In this document: piece by piece, positions 8,446 to 17,453 of the stretch | Position numbering within the stretch: the stretch's first letter is position 1 | How the letters are laid out: every line of letters starts with the position of its first letter | Assembly (NCBI GenBank): GCA_964402065.1 | Contig: CAYOAN010000005.1 | Coordinates: 124,001 to 188,000 of the forward strand | Source: CAIWMF01 sp964402065 | GTDB lineage: Bacteria > Verrucomicrobiota > Verrucomicrobiia > Chthoniobacterales > UBA6821 | Reading direction: 5' to 3' | DNA length: 64,000 nt | Translations under genes and position numbers: made by a program | The notes under the pieces: generated by a model | The model's input: the letters and a program-made list of their open reading frames with translations, nothing else | Told to the model about the DNA's origin: nothing | Databases searched by the model: none

Positions 8446-8459
8446 TGTAATACACTATA
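8446..8459. repeat. Solo right-end fragment of element A
   Basis: TGTAATACACTATA matches the inner 12-13 bases of the element A right terminal repeat, with no further element sequence around it. The rest of 8347-8584, between the convergent cysNC and AI-2E genes, shows nothing I can name. Confidence 0.4.
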
Positions 8460-8584
8460 TCAGGCTTTTCTTGGCTTGTAGAAACACTGTTAATGTCTCC
8501 TGGCTGTTTCTGTTGAGAAGCCCTGTTAAGCTCATTGGAGCTAGGGTTAGCGGCACTTGTTTCTTCTCGAGGCGTTGGAAGTGT

Positions 8585-9745
8585 TTATGAACTCTTCCAG
8601 ACATAACGCCGTAGTAAGACCAAGAGTGATGCTGTCAGAGGAACCGCTAAAATTGCACCTAAGAGGCCCCCTAATAAGATGCTCCATGTAAAAACCGAGA
8701 GGATAATAGTCAGGGGGTGAAGGCCAACGGAGTGGCCAACAATGCGAGGAGAAACAAAGATTCCATCAATGTTGTTAGCGATAAGAAAAACAAAAGTGAC
8801 GAGGAGAGGGTGCCACCAATCTCCAAATTGAGCCGCAGCAATCAGCACCGCAGGAAGCCAACAGATGATAATCCCTGCATAGGGAATGAGTCCTAAAATT
8901 CCAACCATTAAACCCAAAAGTAGTGCAAAATCGAGGTGCACAAAAATAATGAGGGCCACGGCAATCATTGCCCCATCAACAAGACTCACCAGAAGCTGAC
9001 CTCTAAAAAAATCAATAATGATGTTATTGATTTCGAGAAGAAGCGACGCAATTTCTTCTTTGAGCGAGGAGGGTGGGAGGGGAATGTAATTGCTCCAATG
9101 AACCCTGATAGCAGGGCTTTCTAATAAAAGGAAAAAGAGAACAATGGGCACGAGGATGAGGCTTGCTAATGTTCCAAAAATGCCAAAGACACCGCCAATG
9201 CTATTTTTTAAAAAATGGCCAAGAGTATTAACGATGACTGGGATTTTTTGTTGGAGCCATTGGATTCCTTCTGCAATTAAGTTAGCAGCGTAATCATGAA
9301 TATTGCTAGGCTGGGCTTGGTCGCGGCGTTGAGATGATTCTAGAAAATTGCTAATAAAGTCTGAACTTGTCGTGATCAAGTTCTGGACATGTTGAGTATA
9401 TGTCGGAAGATTTTTGATTAATGTATTTGCCTGGCGTTGCAAGGTTGGGCCAATCCAGCAAGCAAGTCCTACAACACAAAAAAGAAAAACAGCAAAGACA
9501 GTAATAACACTCCAAGTTCTACGAAGGCCTCGCTGACAAAGCCACGCAACAACGGGGTTGAGAAGGTAAGTTAGTATGATCGCTATTCCTAAAGGAATTA
9601 AGACAGGCTGCAACAAAGCAACTCCTTTAATGAGGAGCCATCCAACAAAAATGGTGATACAAGCAATACTCGTGATGGCTAACGCAGTGATGGCATTCCA
9701 GCAAGTTTTGCGTTGAAAAGGTGATGGTGTTTCAAGACGACTCAT
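8585..9745 (-). CDS. AI-2E family (PerM/YdiK-type) membrane transporter
   Basis: This 386-residue polytopic protein has a hydrophobic pair at about 18-60, another segment at 70-95, a long soluble middle (about 100-180) and a block of closely spaced membrane segments from 185 to 375. This is the usual layout of the AI-2E/UPF0118 family. The family includes the TqsA exporter and antiporters, so the transported solute cannot be deduced. The conserved C-terminal region with PYAG and a run like DGIFVSPRIVG-HSVGLHP is visible. It is convergent with cysNC and has its own upstream spacer; no operon partner is apparent. Confidence 0.85.
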   Translation of the reverse strand: MSRLETPSPFQRKTCWNAITALAITSIACITIFVGWLLIKGVALLQPVLIPLGIAIILTYLLNPVVAWLCQRGLRRTWSVITVFAVFLFCVVGLACWIGPTLQRQANTLIKNLPTYTQHVQNLITTSSDFISNFLESSQRRDQAQPSNIHDYAANLIAEGIQWLQQKIPVIVNTLGHFLKNSIGGVFGIFGTLASLILVPIVLFFLLLESPAIRVHWSNYIPLPPSSLKEEIASLLLEINNIIIDFFRGQLLVSLVDGAMIAVALIIFVHLDFALLLGLMVGILGLIPYAGIIICWLPAVLIAAAQFGDWWHPLLVTFVFLIANNIDGIFVSPRIVGHSVGLHPLTIILSVFTWSILLGGLLGAILAVPLTASLLVLLRRYVWKSS

Positions 9746-9830
9746 GATGAAATAAATGCGTTAATGCGATTCCTATGATTAATTTTTAAAACAATGAATT
9801 ATAGAAAGCCTTAAAGAAATATTAAAATTC

Positions 9831-10172
9831 ATGACCGCTCCTTATTACCTTTGTCAACGTTGTACCAATTGCTGCCGTTGGCCGGGATTAGTTCGCATTG
9901 GAGAAAAAGAAATTCGTGAGATCGCAGCTTTTTTAAGGTGCTCTGAGTTTGATTTTGTACAACATTACACTGGCTTACGCCCCGATCGACAGGGCCTCAT
10001 GTTACGTGATCATGAAGATGGATCATGCATTTTTTTAAAAGGAAAAGATTGTGCGGTTCAAGAGGTGAAGCCACAGCAATGTCGTGATTTTCCTAATGGG
10101 TGGAATTTTCCAGGGTGGCGTGAAGTTTGTGAAGCAGTGGAAGTTCGGCAGGACGGTGCTCAATCAGCCTGA
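9831..10172 (+). CDS. YkgJ-type cysteine-cluster protein
   Basis: This 113-residue protein has CQRCTNCC near the N-terminus, a central GSCIFL-GKDCAV motif and PQQCRDFPNGW, then a late Cys. This spacing is typical of the YkgJ/UPF0153 (CxxCxxxC zinc- or iron-binding) family. A metal-binding role is inferred; the biochemical function of the family is not settled. The last 13 bases overlap the end of the convergent cyclo-ligase gene, so the two 3' ends share sequence. No Shine-Dalgarno is evident. Confidence 0.8.
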   Translation: MTAPYYLCQRCTNCCRWPGLVRIGEKEIREIAAFLRCSEFDFVQHYTGLRPDRQGLMLRDHEDGSCIFLKGKDCAVQEVKPQQCRDFPNGWNFPGWREVCEAVEVRQDGAQSA

Positions 10173-10726
10173 AAAATTCTTTCTGGCGTTACCACCAAAT
10201 CCATCGGTACATCGTGCTCTTCGCTGGGAAGGCTTGTTATCATTTGCCAAGACCAGGAGATGCCTATTTTGCGTGCACGACATGCAGGATTTCCTAACAA
10301 GCGATCAAAGTAGCCGGCCCCTCGGCCAAGGCGATGACCCTGGGGATCAAAAGCCATTCCTGGAATCAAGGCAAGGTCGATTTCTGAGATAGAAGCTAAT
10401 CTCCATGTTTGTGGATCTGGTTCATGAACACTGTAACGACCTATGATCCAAGGAGCCTCTGCAAACCATTCGTATATTTCCAGCTCATCGCCATTCATCC
10501 GAGGAAAAAAAAATCTATGCGATGCTTTTTTTAAAAGCGCTAATAAATTGGGTTCATGAGGAAGAGGGGAATAAATTAAAATGCTGTGGGCTCTCTGCAA
10601 CTCGGGAAGAATAAGGAGTTGATGGCACAAGATTGTTTCTTCGTTGTGTTTTTGGCCCATACTCATCGTGCGACGCATGTCGCTGCGGAGGTTCCGTTTT
10701 TCTTGTTGGATGTGGCTTTTTTCCAT
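10160..10726 (-). CDS. 5-formyltetrahydrofolate cyclo-ligase
   Basis: This 188-residue enzyme converts 5-formyl-THF to 5,10-methenyl-THF with ATP, recycling folate. The family signature appears as IPGMAFDPQGHRLGRGAGYFD (about 136-156), with the glycine-rich nucleotide loop. The N-terminal RNLRSDMRRTMS helix is also typical. Folate genes thyA and folA are far off at 58.5-60.2 kb, so it is not clustered with its pathway. Its 3' end overlaps the YkgJ-type gene by 13 bases on the opposite strand. Confidence 0.9.
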   Translation of the reverse strand: MEKSHIQQEKRNLRSDMRRTMSMGQKHNEETILCHQLLILPELQRAHSILIYSPLPHEPNLLALLKKASHRFFFPRMNGDELEIYEWFAEAPWIIGRYSVHEPDPQTWRLASISEIDLALIPGMAFDPQGHRLGRGAGYFDRLLGNPACRARKIGISWSWQMITSLPSEEHDVPMDLVVTPERIFQAD

Positions 10727-10745
10727 GGAAGTTGAATGTCCATGT

Positions 10746-10816
10746 TATAGTGTATTAAATTGAAAAAGGCAGGCCATAAGCTTGTTCTTTTTCCTTAGGA
10801 CTGCGTTCTCATATCT
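10746..10816 (+). repeat. Element A, left half
   Basis: TATAGTGTATTAAATTG begins the element; the hairpin region (AGGCCATAAGCTTGTTC, then TTTTTCC) and GGACTGCGTTCTCAT follow as in full copies. Downstream similarity fades by about 10880 and no right terminal repeat is present. The remaining spacer up to 10960 shows nothing else clear. Confidence 0.75.
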
Positions 10817-10960
10817 TTTAATTAAATAGAGTGGAAACTCCCTAGCGATCTTATCTCGTCCTTCGAACGGGGAAGCATTACTGCAACTTCTTAAGGAAAA
10901 TAATGTTTTAGACAATTACGGTAAGACATGAGATAAAGCCCAACTAGCTTAAAAGCAATT

Positions 10961-13120
10961 ATGGACGATATTCGATCAAGTACAGAAATCAATACAGAGG
11001 GATCCTCTTCTACCCTATCAGCTGAAGCTTTGGAAGAGACTCCATTAGTGGGAGAATTAGCAGGCTTAAAAATTACGGAAGAAGAGCATTCAAAAAATTT
11101 TTCATCACTGACAAATGAAGAGATTGGAAGAGTAACTTTCCTAGACCAAAGAGGTAGTGATGTACCGCTTCATTCTTTTGTACAAGTTCACCCTTCAATG
11201 GAGTCACTGGCAACAGAAAACACTTCTTCAATAGCTTCTAGTCCTGCGCTAAGTCAGAGGCAATTGCTTGATTTCAAAGGCATCGACATACGTTGTTCTC
11301 TTTTGAAGGAAAAAATAAAGGTTGCGGAAGAAGGCCTCTTTTCTTTTTCTCAAAAAACATCACACCATTTGGAGGAGGGACAAGAACGCTATGTTAACAA
11401 TCTCCAGTCTATTCTAAAAGTGATGGAGGATATTTCTATCATTTCGGTACAGAAAACAAATTCCATTGAAAAAATTACATCGGCTGTAGATGCCATGATA
11501 AAAGTTGCCGAAGACCTCAAAATATATAGAGAGACAGAGGTTGCTAATAGAGTTGAGGGTAAAGAACGATCTTATACTGGAGCAGCGGGCGAGGCTGCAG
11601 AATCATTGTTATATTACATCGACTACGTTGCGGATGTTAAAAAAGATAATCTAGATAATGCTCCTGCTCATCTTTGTTTAGCAAAAAAATGCTTTTCAAA
11701 ATTTAAATTATTGGAAGCACAAGAGAGTAGTAATAAAGAAGAAGAGCAGCTTTTTTATAATGCTTTTTCTTGTTATCAAGAAGCGCTTGAAAGAAGCTCT
11801 TTTGGAGATGAAACATTGGAAGAAGCTGGCGATAGCTTTTTTTCAGCTGCGATAACGGGTCATAACGGTGAGCGGCAAGTTTCAGAGCTTTATAAGCAAG
11901 CCGGAACCTTCCTTCGGAAAGCCAACGAAGTAGGTACAAGCCGAGTGCCAGCAGAGGAGCTTTACCATCAGCAGGTATCAAATTATTGGATTCTCTCCGG
12001 AAATAACACCCTCAATGCTATTTGTGCTCTGCAATCAAAAAAGGCTATGTTATTTCACCTGTACGATGCAGCTCAACAATGCTTTCAACGTATTGCTGAA
12101 AAGCTTTCGCTTATAGCTCAAGATTCAGAAATGTTCGAGGCAATTAAAGCGTTGGATCAAGCTGGTAATCGTTTTGTTTATGCTGCTGAGGCCATAGAAG
12201 AAGGCTTCTCAAAACTAGCATTTCTTCACCAGTTTGCAGGACGTTGTCAGCGAGAAAAAGCAGATGCAATTTTTAAAAAAAATAACGAAGCACTCAGTTC
12301 TCTTGAAAAGGCAGAACAATTATTACCCAAACTTTTTAGTTTTTTAGAAGAGGAGGCGAGCACACCGGTGCAAGGAGTTAATCGGGTGCGTTTCCAATCT
12401 CTAGCAGATGCTTATTATATGGCAGGGAGAGCCCTGGTAAAAGAAGAGCAGAAGATACCAGAATTATGCTTTCGAGCAGCTGAGTGCTGGAAAGAAGTAT
12501 TGAATAGTGCGACGAATTCAGATCGTGCACCTTTTTTAGAAAAGGCAGCAAGATGTTATAGAGAAGCGGCCATTCACGTTGAAACAAAGCAGGAAGAGGC
12601 GGCGCTCTTTTACACGAAAGCAGGAAACTTGATGAACGATGCTGCTAAAGCTGATGACAAAGTTGTGGCTACAGTTTTAGTGCAGGCAGCTGATGCTTAT
12701 TTGAGCATGGTTCAAGAGAATAAAAAAAACTCAGAACAACATAATAGTGTTATCCAGCTTTTAAAATCTGTTGCTAAATATAGTGAGATAGCGGCAAAAG
12801 AGCTAGAGATCGTCCCTGCTCAAGATAAGGATATAGCGGCTGCTTTGGGTCATGCTTCTTTGAACTTAATGCGTGCTGCTGAAAGCTTAAAATTAGGGAA
12901 CCAGGAATTGGCTGATGCTTATGAGCATTGTGCAACAAGTTATTATTATTTTGCAGTAGCGAATAAGCCATCGTTAGTAAAGCATTTGCCACTTTCAATG
13001 CGCCTTAGCTTTCAAGAAAATTCTATTGTCAGCGACTCTGTAAAGGAGTACTGGAAACAGGCCATCGTTGATAATAATGAAAGGATTAAACAACTCCTTT
13101 GCACAGATGATGCCTTATAG
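10961..13120 (+). CDS. Large alpha-helical repeat protein of unknown function
   Basis: This is a 719-residue protein I do not recognise. There is no signal peptide or membrane segment, so it is probably cytoplasmic or exported by a non-Sec route. Residues 1-110 are acidic and Ser/Thr/Glu-rich. From about 110 onward nearly all sequence looks helical, with repeated motifs of the type YYxAAxxxxxA, LEKAARCYREAA, FYTKAGNLMNDAA and VQAADAYLSM. These are consistent with irregular TPR/SNAP-like solenoid repeats of about 35-40 residues. It resembles in style, not by clear alignment, the exported helical proteins at 430, 44264, 51190 and 57150. It stands alone, preceded by repeat element A and followed by the mnmA promoter. 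A role as scaffold or effector is possible but unsupported. Confidence 0.8.
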   Translation: MDDIRSSTEINTEGSSSTLSAEALEETPLVGELAGLKITEEEHSKNFSSLTNEEIGRVTFLDQRGSDVPLHSFVQVHPSMESLATENTSSIASSPALSQRQLLDFKGIDIRCSLLKEKIKVAEEGLFSFSQKTSHHLEEGQERYVNNLQSILKVMEDISIISVQKTNSIEKITSAVDAMIKVAEDLKIYRETEVANRVEGKERSYTGAAGEAAESLLYYIDYVADVKKDNLDNAPAHLCLAKKCFSKFKLLEAQESSNKEEEQLFYNAFSCYQEALERSSFGDETLEEAGDSFFSAAITGHNGERQVSELYKQAGTFLRKANEVGTSRVPAEELYHQQVSNYWILSGNNTLNAICALQSKKAMLFHLYDAAQQCFQRIAEKLSLIAQDSEMFEAIKALDQAGNRFVYAAEAIEEGFSKLAFLHQFAGRCQREKADAIFKKNNEALSSLEKAEQLLPKLFSFLEEEASTPVQGVNRVRFQSLADAYYMAGRALVKEEQKIPELCFRAAECWKEVLNSATNSDRAPFLEKAARCYREAAIHVETKQEEAALFYTKAGNLMNDAAKADDKVVATVLVQAADAYLSMVQENKKNSEQHNSVIQLLKSVAKYSEIAAKELEIVPAQDKDIAAALGHASLNLMRAAESLKLGNQELADAYEHCATSYYYFAVANKPSLVKHLPLSMRLSFQENSIVSDSVKEYWKQAIVDNNERIKQLLCTDDAL

Positions 13121-13155
13121 AAAGCTTCAGGCAACAAGGATAAAGTAAGCGCTGT

Positions 13156-13184
13156 TTGACGGAGCTCTTTTTCTCTCGTATAGT
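13156..13184 (+). promoter_or_regulatory. Strong sigma-70-type promoter of the mnmA-rib-nusB-ftsY run
   Basis: TTGACG (13156-13161), a 17-base spacer and TATAGT (13179-13184) make a near-consensus promoter. A start 6-8 bases past the -10 box is at about 13190-13192, only 2-4 bases before the ATG at 13194. The mRNA would be leaderless or nearly so, which fits the absence of a Shine-Dalgarno sequence. Confidence 0.7.
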
Positions 13185-13193
13185 AGCCCCTCT

Positions 13194-14291
13194 ATGAGTG
13201 AGGTTCTGGATAGTTCAAATAAAAGAGTCGTTGTCGGCATGAGCGGTGGTGTCGATTCGAGTGTGGCTGCCTATTTGCTGAAACAGCAAGGATGGGAAGT
13301 TATTGGTGTAACGATGAAGCTTTGGCCCCAAGATTGCATGACGCGCGCTGAGGATAAATGTTGCGGGCCACAAGCAATTGCTGATGCGCGGAGTGTGGCT
13401 CATGCATTGGGCATACCCCATTATGTTATTGATGAAGCGCTGCCTTTTGAGCAGCAGGTGATCAACTATTTTTCTGAAGAATACAAACTTGGACGGACTC
13501 CGAATCCATGTGTGATGTGCAATGAAAAATTAAAATTTGGCAACCTCTGGGATAAGGCTACGGCTCTTGGTGCCAATTATATTGCAACTGGGCATTATGC
13601 GATTGTCGAGCACACGCCCGAGCGAGCTATTTTGAAAAAAGGAATTGATGAGACAAAAGATCAATCATACTTTCTGTTTAGTCTGCGTGATGCACAATTA
13701 AAGCGCGCCTTGTTTCCTTTAGGAAATTTGACGAAGGCAGAAATTCGCGACATTGCTCGTGAACTTGGTCTGAAAGTGGCAGAGAAGGAAGATAGCCAAG
13801 AGATTTGTTTTGTTCCTGGAAAAGATTATAAGGCCTTTTTAAAAAGTCGCGGTGATGTTTTTCAGCCAGGAAGATTTTATGATACGGAAGGAAAAGATCT
13901 AGGGCCACACGAGGGAATTGAACTTTTTACCGTTGGTCAACGCAAAGGCCTCCCAGGCGGTTCGCCTTACCCTCTCTATGTTGTGGACATCGACGCATCC
14001 GGAGGGCGCGTGATTTTGGGACGTGAGAGTGATTTGCTTTGTGAGTCGTTTGAAGTCGATCGCCTTAATTGGCTAGCAGAAGTTCCTCATGAAGCCAAAA
14101 CTCTTTCTGTACGTGTGCGACATGGACACGAAGGAGCTGCGGCAACGATAACAGTACTTGATCATGACCGCGCTTTAGTCCGTCTTGCAGAACCGTTGCG
14201 AGCAGTGACTCCTGGTCAAGCTGCAGTTTTTTATGATGAAGAACTCATTGTTGGTGGAGGGTGGATTTCAAAACGACATTATTTAACCTAA
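13194..14291 (+). CDS. mnmA: tRNA-specific 2-thiouridylase
   Basis: It thiolates U34 at C2 in tRNA-Lys, -Glu and -Gln wobble positions, using ATP and sulfur relayed from IscS/Tus. Visible features are the PP-loop GMSGGVDSS (about 14-22), the nucleophile region CVMCNEK near 104, the second catalytic Cys in DSQEICFV near 200, and a C-terminal beta-barrel ending GGGWI. The length of 365 is normal. It heads a same-strand run (ribBA 8 bases on, ribH, nusB, ftsY), probably one operon with the promoter at 13156-13184. Confidence 0.95.
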   Translation: MSEVLDSSNKRVVVGMSGGVDSSVAAYLLKQQGWEVIGVTMKLWPQDCMTRAEDKCCGPQAIADARSVAHALGIPHYVIDEALPFEQQVINYFSEEYKLGRTPNPCVMCNEKLKFGNLWDKATALGANYIATGHYAIVEHTPERAILKKGIDETKDQSYFLFSLRDAQLKRALFPLGNLTKAEIRDIARELGLKVAEKEDSQEICFVPGKDYKAFLKSRGDVFQPGRFYDTEGKDLGPHEGIELFTVGQRKGLPGGSPYPLYVVDIDASGGRVILGRESDLLCESFEVDRLNWLAEVPHEAKTLSVRVRHGHEGAAATITVLDHDRALVRLAEPLRAVTPGQAAVFYDEELIVGGGWISKRHYLT

Positions 14292-14299
14292 AAACGTGA

Positions 14300-15520
14300 A
14301 TGAAAAATAACTCTTCAACCTCCGTTTCCTCATTTGATCCTATTGAAGAAATCATCGACGAAATCAAGCGAGGGAATATGGTCATCGTGACTGATGATGA
14401 AGATCGTGAAAACGAAGGGGACCTCATCATGGCAGCTGAGAAAATGACGCCTGAAAAAATGGCTTTTATGATCCGCTATACGGGAGGTGTTGTTTGCATG
14501 CCGCTGAGCAATGAAATTGCAGATCGATTAAAGCTGCCTCTAATGACGGAGAAAAATACTTCCAAGTTTGGAACGGCTTTTAGCATCAGTATTGAAGCTG
14601 CTTCTGGGGTAACAACAGGAATTTCCGCTGCCGATCGTGCTTGTACTGTTTTAACAGCCATTCGACCTGATTGTTCTCCAGAAGATCTGTGTCGTCCTGG
14701 CCATGTTTTTCCTTTAAGAGGGGCTGATGGTGGCGTGCTAAAGAGGGCCGGTCATACGGAGACGTCTATCGATTTGGTGCAGCTGGCAGGGCTTCGTGCT
14801 GGTGCTGTTCTTAGCGAGCTCATGCATGATGATGGAACCATGATGCGTCTTCCTGAGTTGCTTCGCTTTAAAAAAGAACATGGGCTCAAAATGTGTTCGA
14901 TTCAAGATCTGATTGCTTATCGACGTCAACGCGAGAGGCTTGTCGTTCGCGAGCAAGAAATTTTTCTGCCAACGGAGTATGGCGATTTCCAGCTTTTTCT
15001 TTATCGGACAACGCTTGATCAGCAGCAGCATTTGGCGTTGGTCAAAGGCCCGATTGATCCTCTTAAACCAGCACTGGTGCGGGTTCATAGCGAATGTTTT
15101 TCGGGAGATGTTTTTGGATCACAGCGATGTGATTGTGGTGATCAGCTGCACATGGCATTAAAACAAATTCAAGAGAGTGGTCATGGAGTTCTTGTTTACA
15201 TGCGCCAGGAAGGACGAGGGATTGGGCTTGCAGCTAAAATTCATGCCTACAAATTGCAAGAAGAAGGACTTGATACAGTCGAAGCTAATGCAAAGCTCGG
15301 CTATCCTATGGATCTGCGTGACTATGGTGTAGGAGCACAGATTTTATTTGATTTGGGAGTACGGCAACTGCGTCTTTTAACAAATAATCCAAGAAAGATT
15401 GTCGGGCTCGAAGGCTTTGGAATGAGGGTTGTGGAGCGCATCCCGCTTCAATCATCCTGTAACCCTCACAACGAAAAATATCTTATAACAAAGAAAAATA
15501 AAATGGGACATCTGTTATAA
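14300..15520 (+). CDS. ribBA: Bifunctional 3,4-dihydroxy-2-butanone-4-phosphate synthase / GTP cyclohydrolase II
   Basis: This supplies both riboflavin branches. The N-terminal RibB domain (about 1-205) makes DHBP from ribulose 5-phosphate: DRENEGDL near 35, CMPLS near 65, the GTAFSISIEA stretch near 90, and RPGHVFPL near 133. The C-terminal RibA domain opens GTP: RVHSECFSGDVFG and QRCDCGDQL (about 256-277, the three zinc-binding cysteines) and EGRGIGL near 298. All are intact at 406 residues, the usual length. It lies 8 bases after mnmA and before ribH. No FMN riboswitch is visible upstream, so control is probably through the mnmA promoter. Confidence 0.95.
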   Translation: MKNNSSTSVSSFDPIEEIIDEIKRGNMVIVTDDEDRENEGDLIMAAEKMTPEKMAFMIRYTGGVVCMPLSNEIADRLKLPLMTEKNTSKFGTAFSISIEAASGVTTGISAADRACTVLTAIRPDCSPEDLCRPGHVFPLRGADGGVLKRAGHTETSIDLVQLAGLRAGAVLSELMHDDGTMMRLPELLRFKKEHGLKMCSIQDLIAYRRQRERLVVREQEIFLPTEYGDFQLFLYRTTLDQQQHLALVKGPIDPLKPALVRVHSECFSGDVFGSQRCDCGDQLHMALKQIQESGHGVLVYMRQEGRGIGLAAKIHAYKLQEEGLDTVEANAKLGYPMDLRDYGVGAQILFDLGVRQLRLLTNNPRKIVGLEGFGMRVVERIPLQSSCNPHNEKYLITKKNKMGHLL

Positions 15521-15525
15521 TGATG

Positions 15526-15553
15526 TTTTTTCTATAACCTGTAGTCTGTATCT
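15526..15553 (+). promoter_or_regulatory. CTGTAACCTG-type motif before ribH
   Basis: TCTATAACCTGTAGTCTG and then TATCT run directly into the ribH ATG. This is one of the recurrent start-proximal motifs in this window (see 5529, 17417, 19191, 34832, 49677, 58488). It contains a TATAAC that could serve as a -10 box; function unproven. Confidence 0.45.
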
Positions 15554-16033
15554 ATGTCTCTTTATTTTCCAGAACGTCCAATTAATTCTCTTCTGCGTCC
15601 TGCTCGAGTCAGTATTATTGCAAGTCGTTATAACAGCGCTTTTGTTGATGTGATGTTGGAGCAGACTAAGCAAGAACTGTTGGCTATTGCTTCGAATACA
15701 AACGTTGAAGTGACCCGTGTTCAAGGAGCTTTTGAAATTCCTGTGCTAGCGAACATCGTGTCAATGCGACGCGCGCCTGATGTTATCATCGCTTTGGGGG
15801 TGATCTTGCAAGGAGAAACAGCGCATGCGCGACTTATTGCAACATCTATTACTGATGCGCTCATGAAAATTTCAATAAACCAAGGGATTCCTGTTATTCA
15901 TGAAGTTCTCTTGTTGGAAAGCAAAGAACAAGCGATGGAGCGTTGCCTTTCAGAATCTGTTAATCGTGGAGTTGAGGCTGCAAGAGCAGCTTTTGTAGCG
16001 CTTGAAGCTATTAACTCTACTCAACCGCAATAA
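15554..16033 (+). CDS. ribH: 6,7-dimethyl-8-ribityllumazine synthase
   Basis: It condenses the RibA-branch pyrimidine with DHBP in the penultimate step of riboflavin synthesis, usually as an icosahedral or pentameric assembly. VSIIASRYNSAF near residue 18, VQGAFEIPV near 58 and GVILQGETAHARLIA near 85 match lumazine synthase. GETAHA replaces the more common GxTxHF/Y, leaving the general-base His in place. At 159 residues it is normal length. Part of the mnmA-ribBA-ribH-nusB run; nusB starts five bases later. Confidence 0.93.
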   Translation: MSLYFPERPINSLLRPARVSIIASRYNSAFVDVMLEQTKQELLAIASNTNVEVTRVQGAFEIPVLANIVSMRRAPDVIIALGVILQGETAHARLIATSITDALMKISINQGIPVIHEVLLLESKEQAMERCLSESVNRGVEAARAAFVALEAINSTQPQ

Positions 16034-16038
16034 AAAAT

Positions 16039-16461
16039 ATGGGTGTTCGTCGAGAGGGGCGTGAAGCTGCCGTTCAATTTCTTTATCAATATGACCTAGG
16101 GGGTTCTTTAACAGCTGAAGAGCTTGTAGACTTTTATGCATTTCGAGGCATTAGTCCTGCCGCACGGCGTTTTTCTCAAAAACTCGTTGATGGAATATTG
16201 CCGAACAAAATAAAAGAAATTGATAAGCTTATTCAACAGTATGCTGAAAATTATGAGCTAGACCGACTCTCAACTGTTGACCGCAATATTTTAAGGTTAG
16301 CACTTTATGAACTTCTTTCGGGTGAAGAGACGCCCGTCCCTGTTATTATTGACGAAGCAATTAGCATCGCCAAAAAATATGGTACTGAACACTCAGGGCG
16401 TTTTGTGAATGGAGTGCTGGATCAGGTGCAGCGTGCGCTTGTTGCTCAGGTCAATGCATGA
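16039..16461 (+). CDS. nusB: Transcription antitermination protein NusB
   Basis: This 140-residue all-helical RNA-binding factor joins NusE (S10) on boxA in rRNA antitermination. The N-terminal RREGREAAVQFLYQYDL helix, the central DRLSTVDRNILRLALYEL motif and the C-terminal AISIAKKYGTEHSGRFVNG motif are diagnostic. The ribH-nusB pairing seen here is very common in bacteria, and spacing of five bases supports co-transcription. The ATG at 16039 matches the family start. Confidence 0.94.
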   Translation: MGVRREGREAAVQFLYQYDLGGSLTAEELVDFYAFRGISPAARRFSQKLVDGILPNKIKEIDKLIQQYAENYELDRLSTVDRNILRLALYELLSGEETPVPVIIDEAISIAKKYGTEHSGRFVNGVLDQVQRALVAQVNA

Positions 16462-16537
16462 TCTTAGCAGGGCTAGAAAAATCTAACTCCTGACATACGT
16501 GTTCTCAGATTTTCTAAACGTCTAACTTTTTTCTACC

Positions 16538-17389
16538 ATGGGCTTTTTAACAAACTTATTAAACAAATTTGGTTTTCAACAAGGAGAACCAGTCGATTGG
16601 GACGAGCTAGAAGCAACATTGTGGCAAGCGGACTTGGGCAGTGGTGTTGTCGCCTCGGTTTTGACACAGCTTCGAGAAAAAAAAGGGACCTTTGATGCTG
16701 CAACTGTTTTGCAGACAACAAGAGAAGTAATTGGAACATTATTGCCCGAACGGGCTATGCCACTTATTCCTCGTGCTGAAGGTCCTGTTGTGATTTTTTT
16801 GGTGGGAGCTAATGGCACTGGAAAAACAACCAGTGCAGCAAAATTAGCTCATTATTTGCAACAGCAAGGGCATTCTATTGTTCTAGCTGCTGCTGATACA
16901 TTTCGCGCTGCTGCTATTGGGCAGCTTCAGACTTGGGGAGAGCGTCTTGGTATTGAAGTAGTAGCAAGTCAGTATGGTGCTGATCCAGCAGCTCTTTGCC
17001 ATGATGCTTTTGTAAAAGCGCAACGTTTACATGCTCACTTTTTAATTTGTGATACCGCAGGACGTTTAGCGAATAAATCAAATTTGATGCAAGAATTAGC
17101 GAAAATAAAACGAACCGTTGCCAAATTAGACCCTTCCGCTCCTCATCATGTGTTATTGGTAACCGATACAACAACGGGAAGCAATGCTCTCATGCAGAGT
17201 AAAGAATTTCACTCAGTCATAGGGCTGACAGGGTTAATCCTCACCAAAATAGATGGTGCAGGAAAAGGAGGTGTAGCAGTTGCGATTGCGCGAGAGATTG
17301 GTATCATGCCTGCTTTCTTAGGAAGTGGTGAAGGGATTGAGGATTTTACACTATTTGAGAGAGAAGACTTTTTGAGGCACCTCATCTAG
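16538..17389 (+). CDS. ftsY: Signal recognition particle receptor FtsY
   Basis: This SRP-GTPase receptor docks ribosome-SRP complexes at the membrane. The NG domain is complete: GANGTGKTT (G1, near 90), DTFRAAA (near 118), DTAGR (G3, near 172), TKID (G4, near 236) and GSGEGIEDFTLF at the end. It has 283 residues and almost no acidic A domain, so membrane binding would rest on the N-terminal helix. Within G4 the family's usual TKLDGTAKGG reads TKIDGAGKGG, a mild variant. It lies 76 bases after nusB; the distance leaves open a separate promoter. Confidence 0.94.
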   Translation: MGFLTNLLNKFGFQQGEPVDWDELEATLWQADLGSGVVASVLTQLREKKGTFDAATVLQTTREVIGTLLPERAMPLIPRAEGPVVIFLVGANGTGKTTSAAKLAHYLQQQGHSIVLAAADTFRAAAIGQLQTWGERLGIEVVASQYGADPAALCHDAFVKAQRLHAHFLICDTAGRLANKSNLMQELAKIKRTVAKLDPSAPHHVLLVTDTTTGSNALMQSKEFHSVIGLTGLILTKIDGAGKGGVAVAIAREIGIMPAFLGSGEGIEDFTLFEREDFLRHLI

Positions 17390-17416
17390 AAATTTTTTTA
17401 AAAAACTCATTTTTAC

Positions 17417-17453
17417 CTGTAACCCAAAACCTGTACCTTGTAACCTGTTTAGC
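17417..17453 (+). promoter_or_regulatory. CTGTAACC-type motif before the GNAT gene
   Basis: CCTGTAACCC, AAAACCTGTACC and TTGTAACCTG follow each other in the last 40 bases before the ATG at 17454: three imperfect copies of the recurrent start-proximal motif. Confidence 0.45.

Noticed and set aside
10727..10960. 6S RNA gene next to the 5-formyl-THF cyclo-ligase gene, as in E. coli
   Set aside because: I could not draw a long rod with a central bubble; the spacer is mostly element A.
14200..14300. FMN riboswitch ahead of ribBA
   Set aside because: The gap from mnmA is only eight bases, so there is no room for one.
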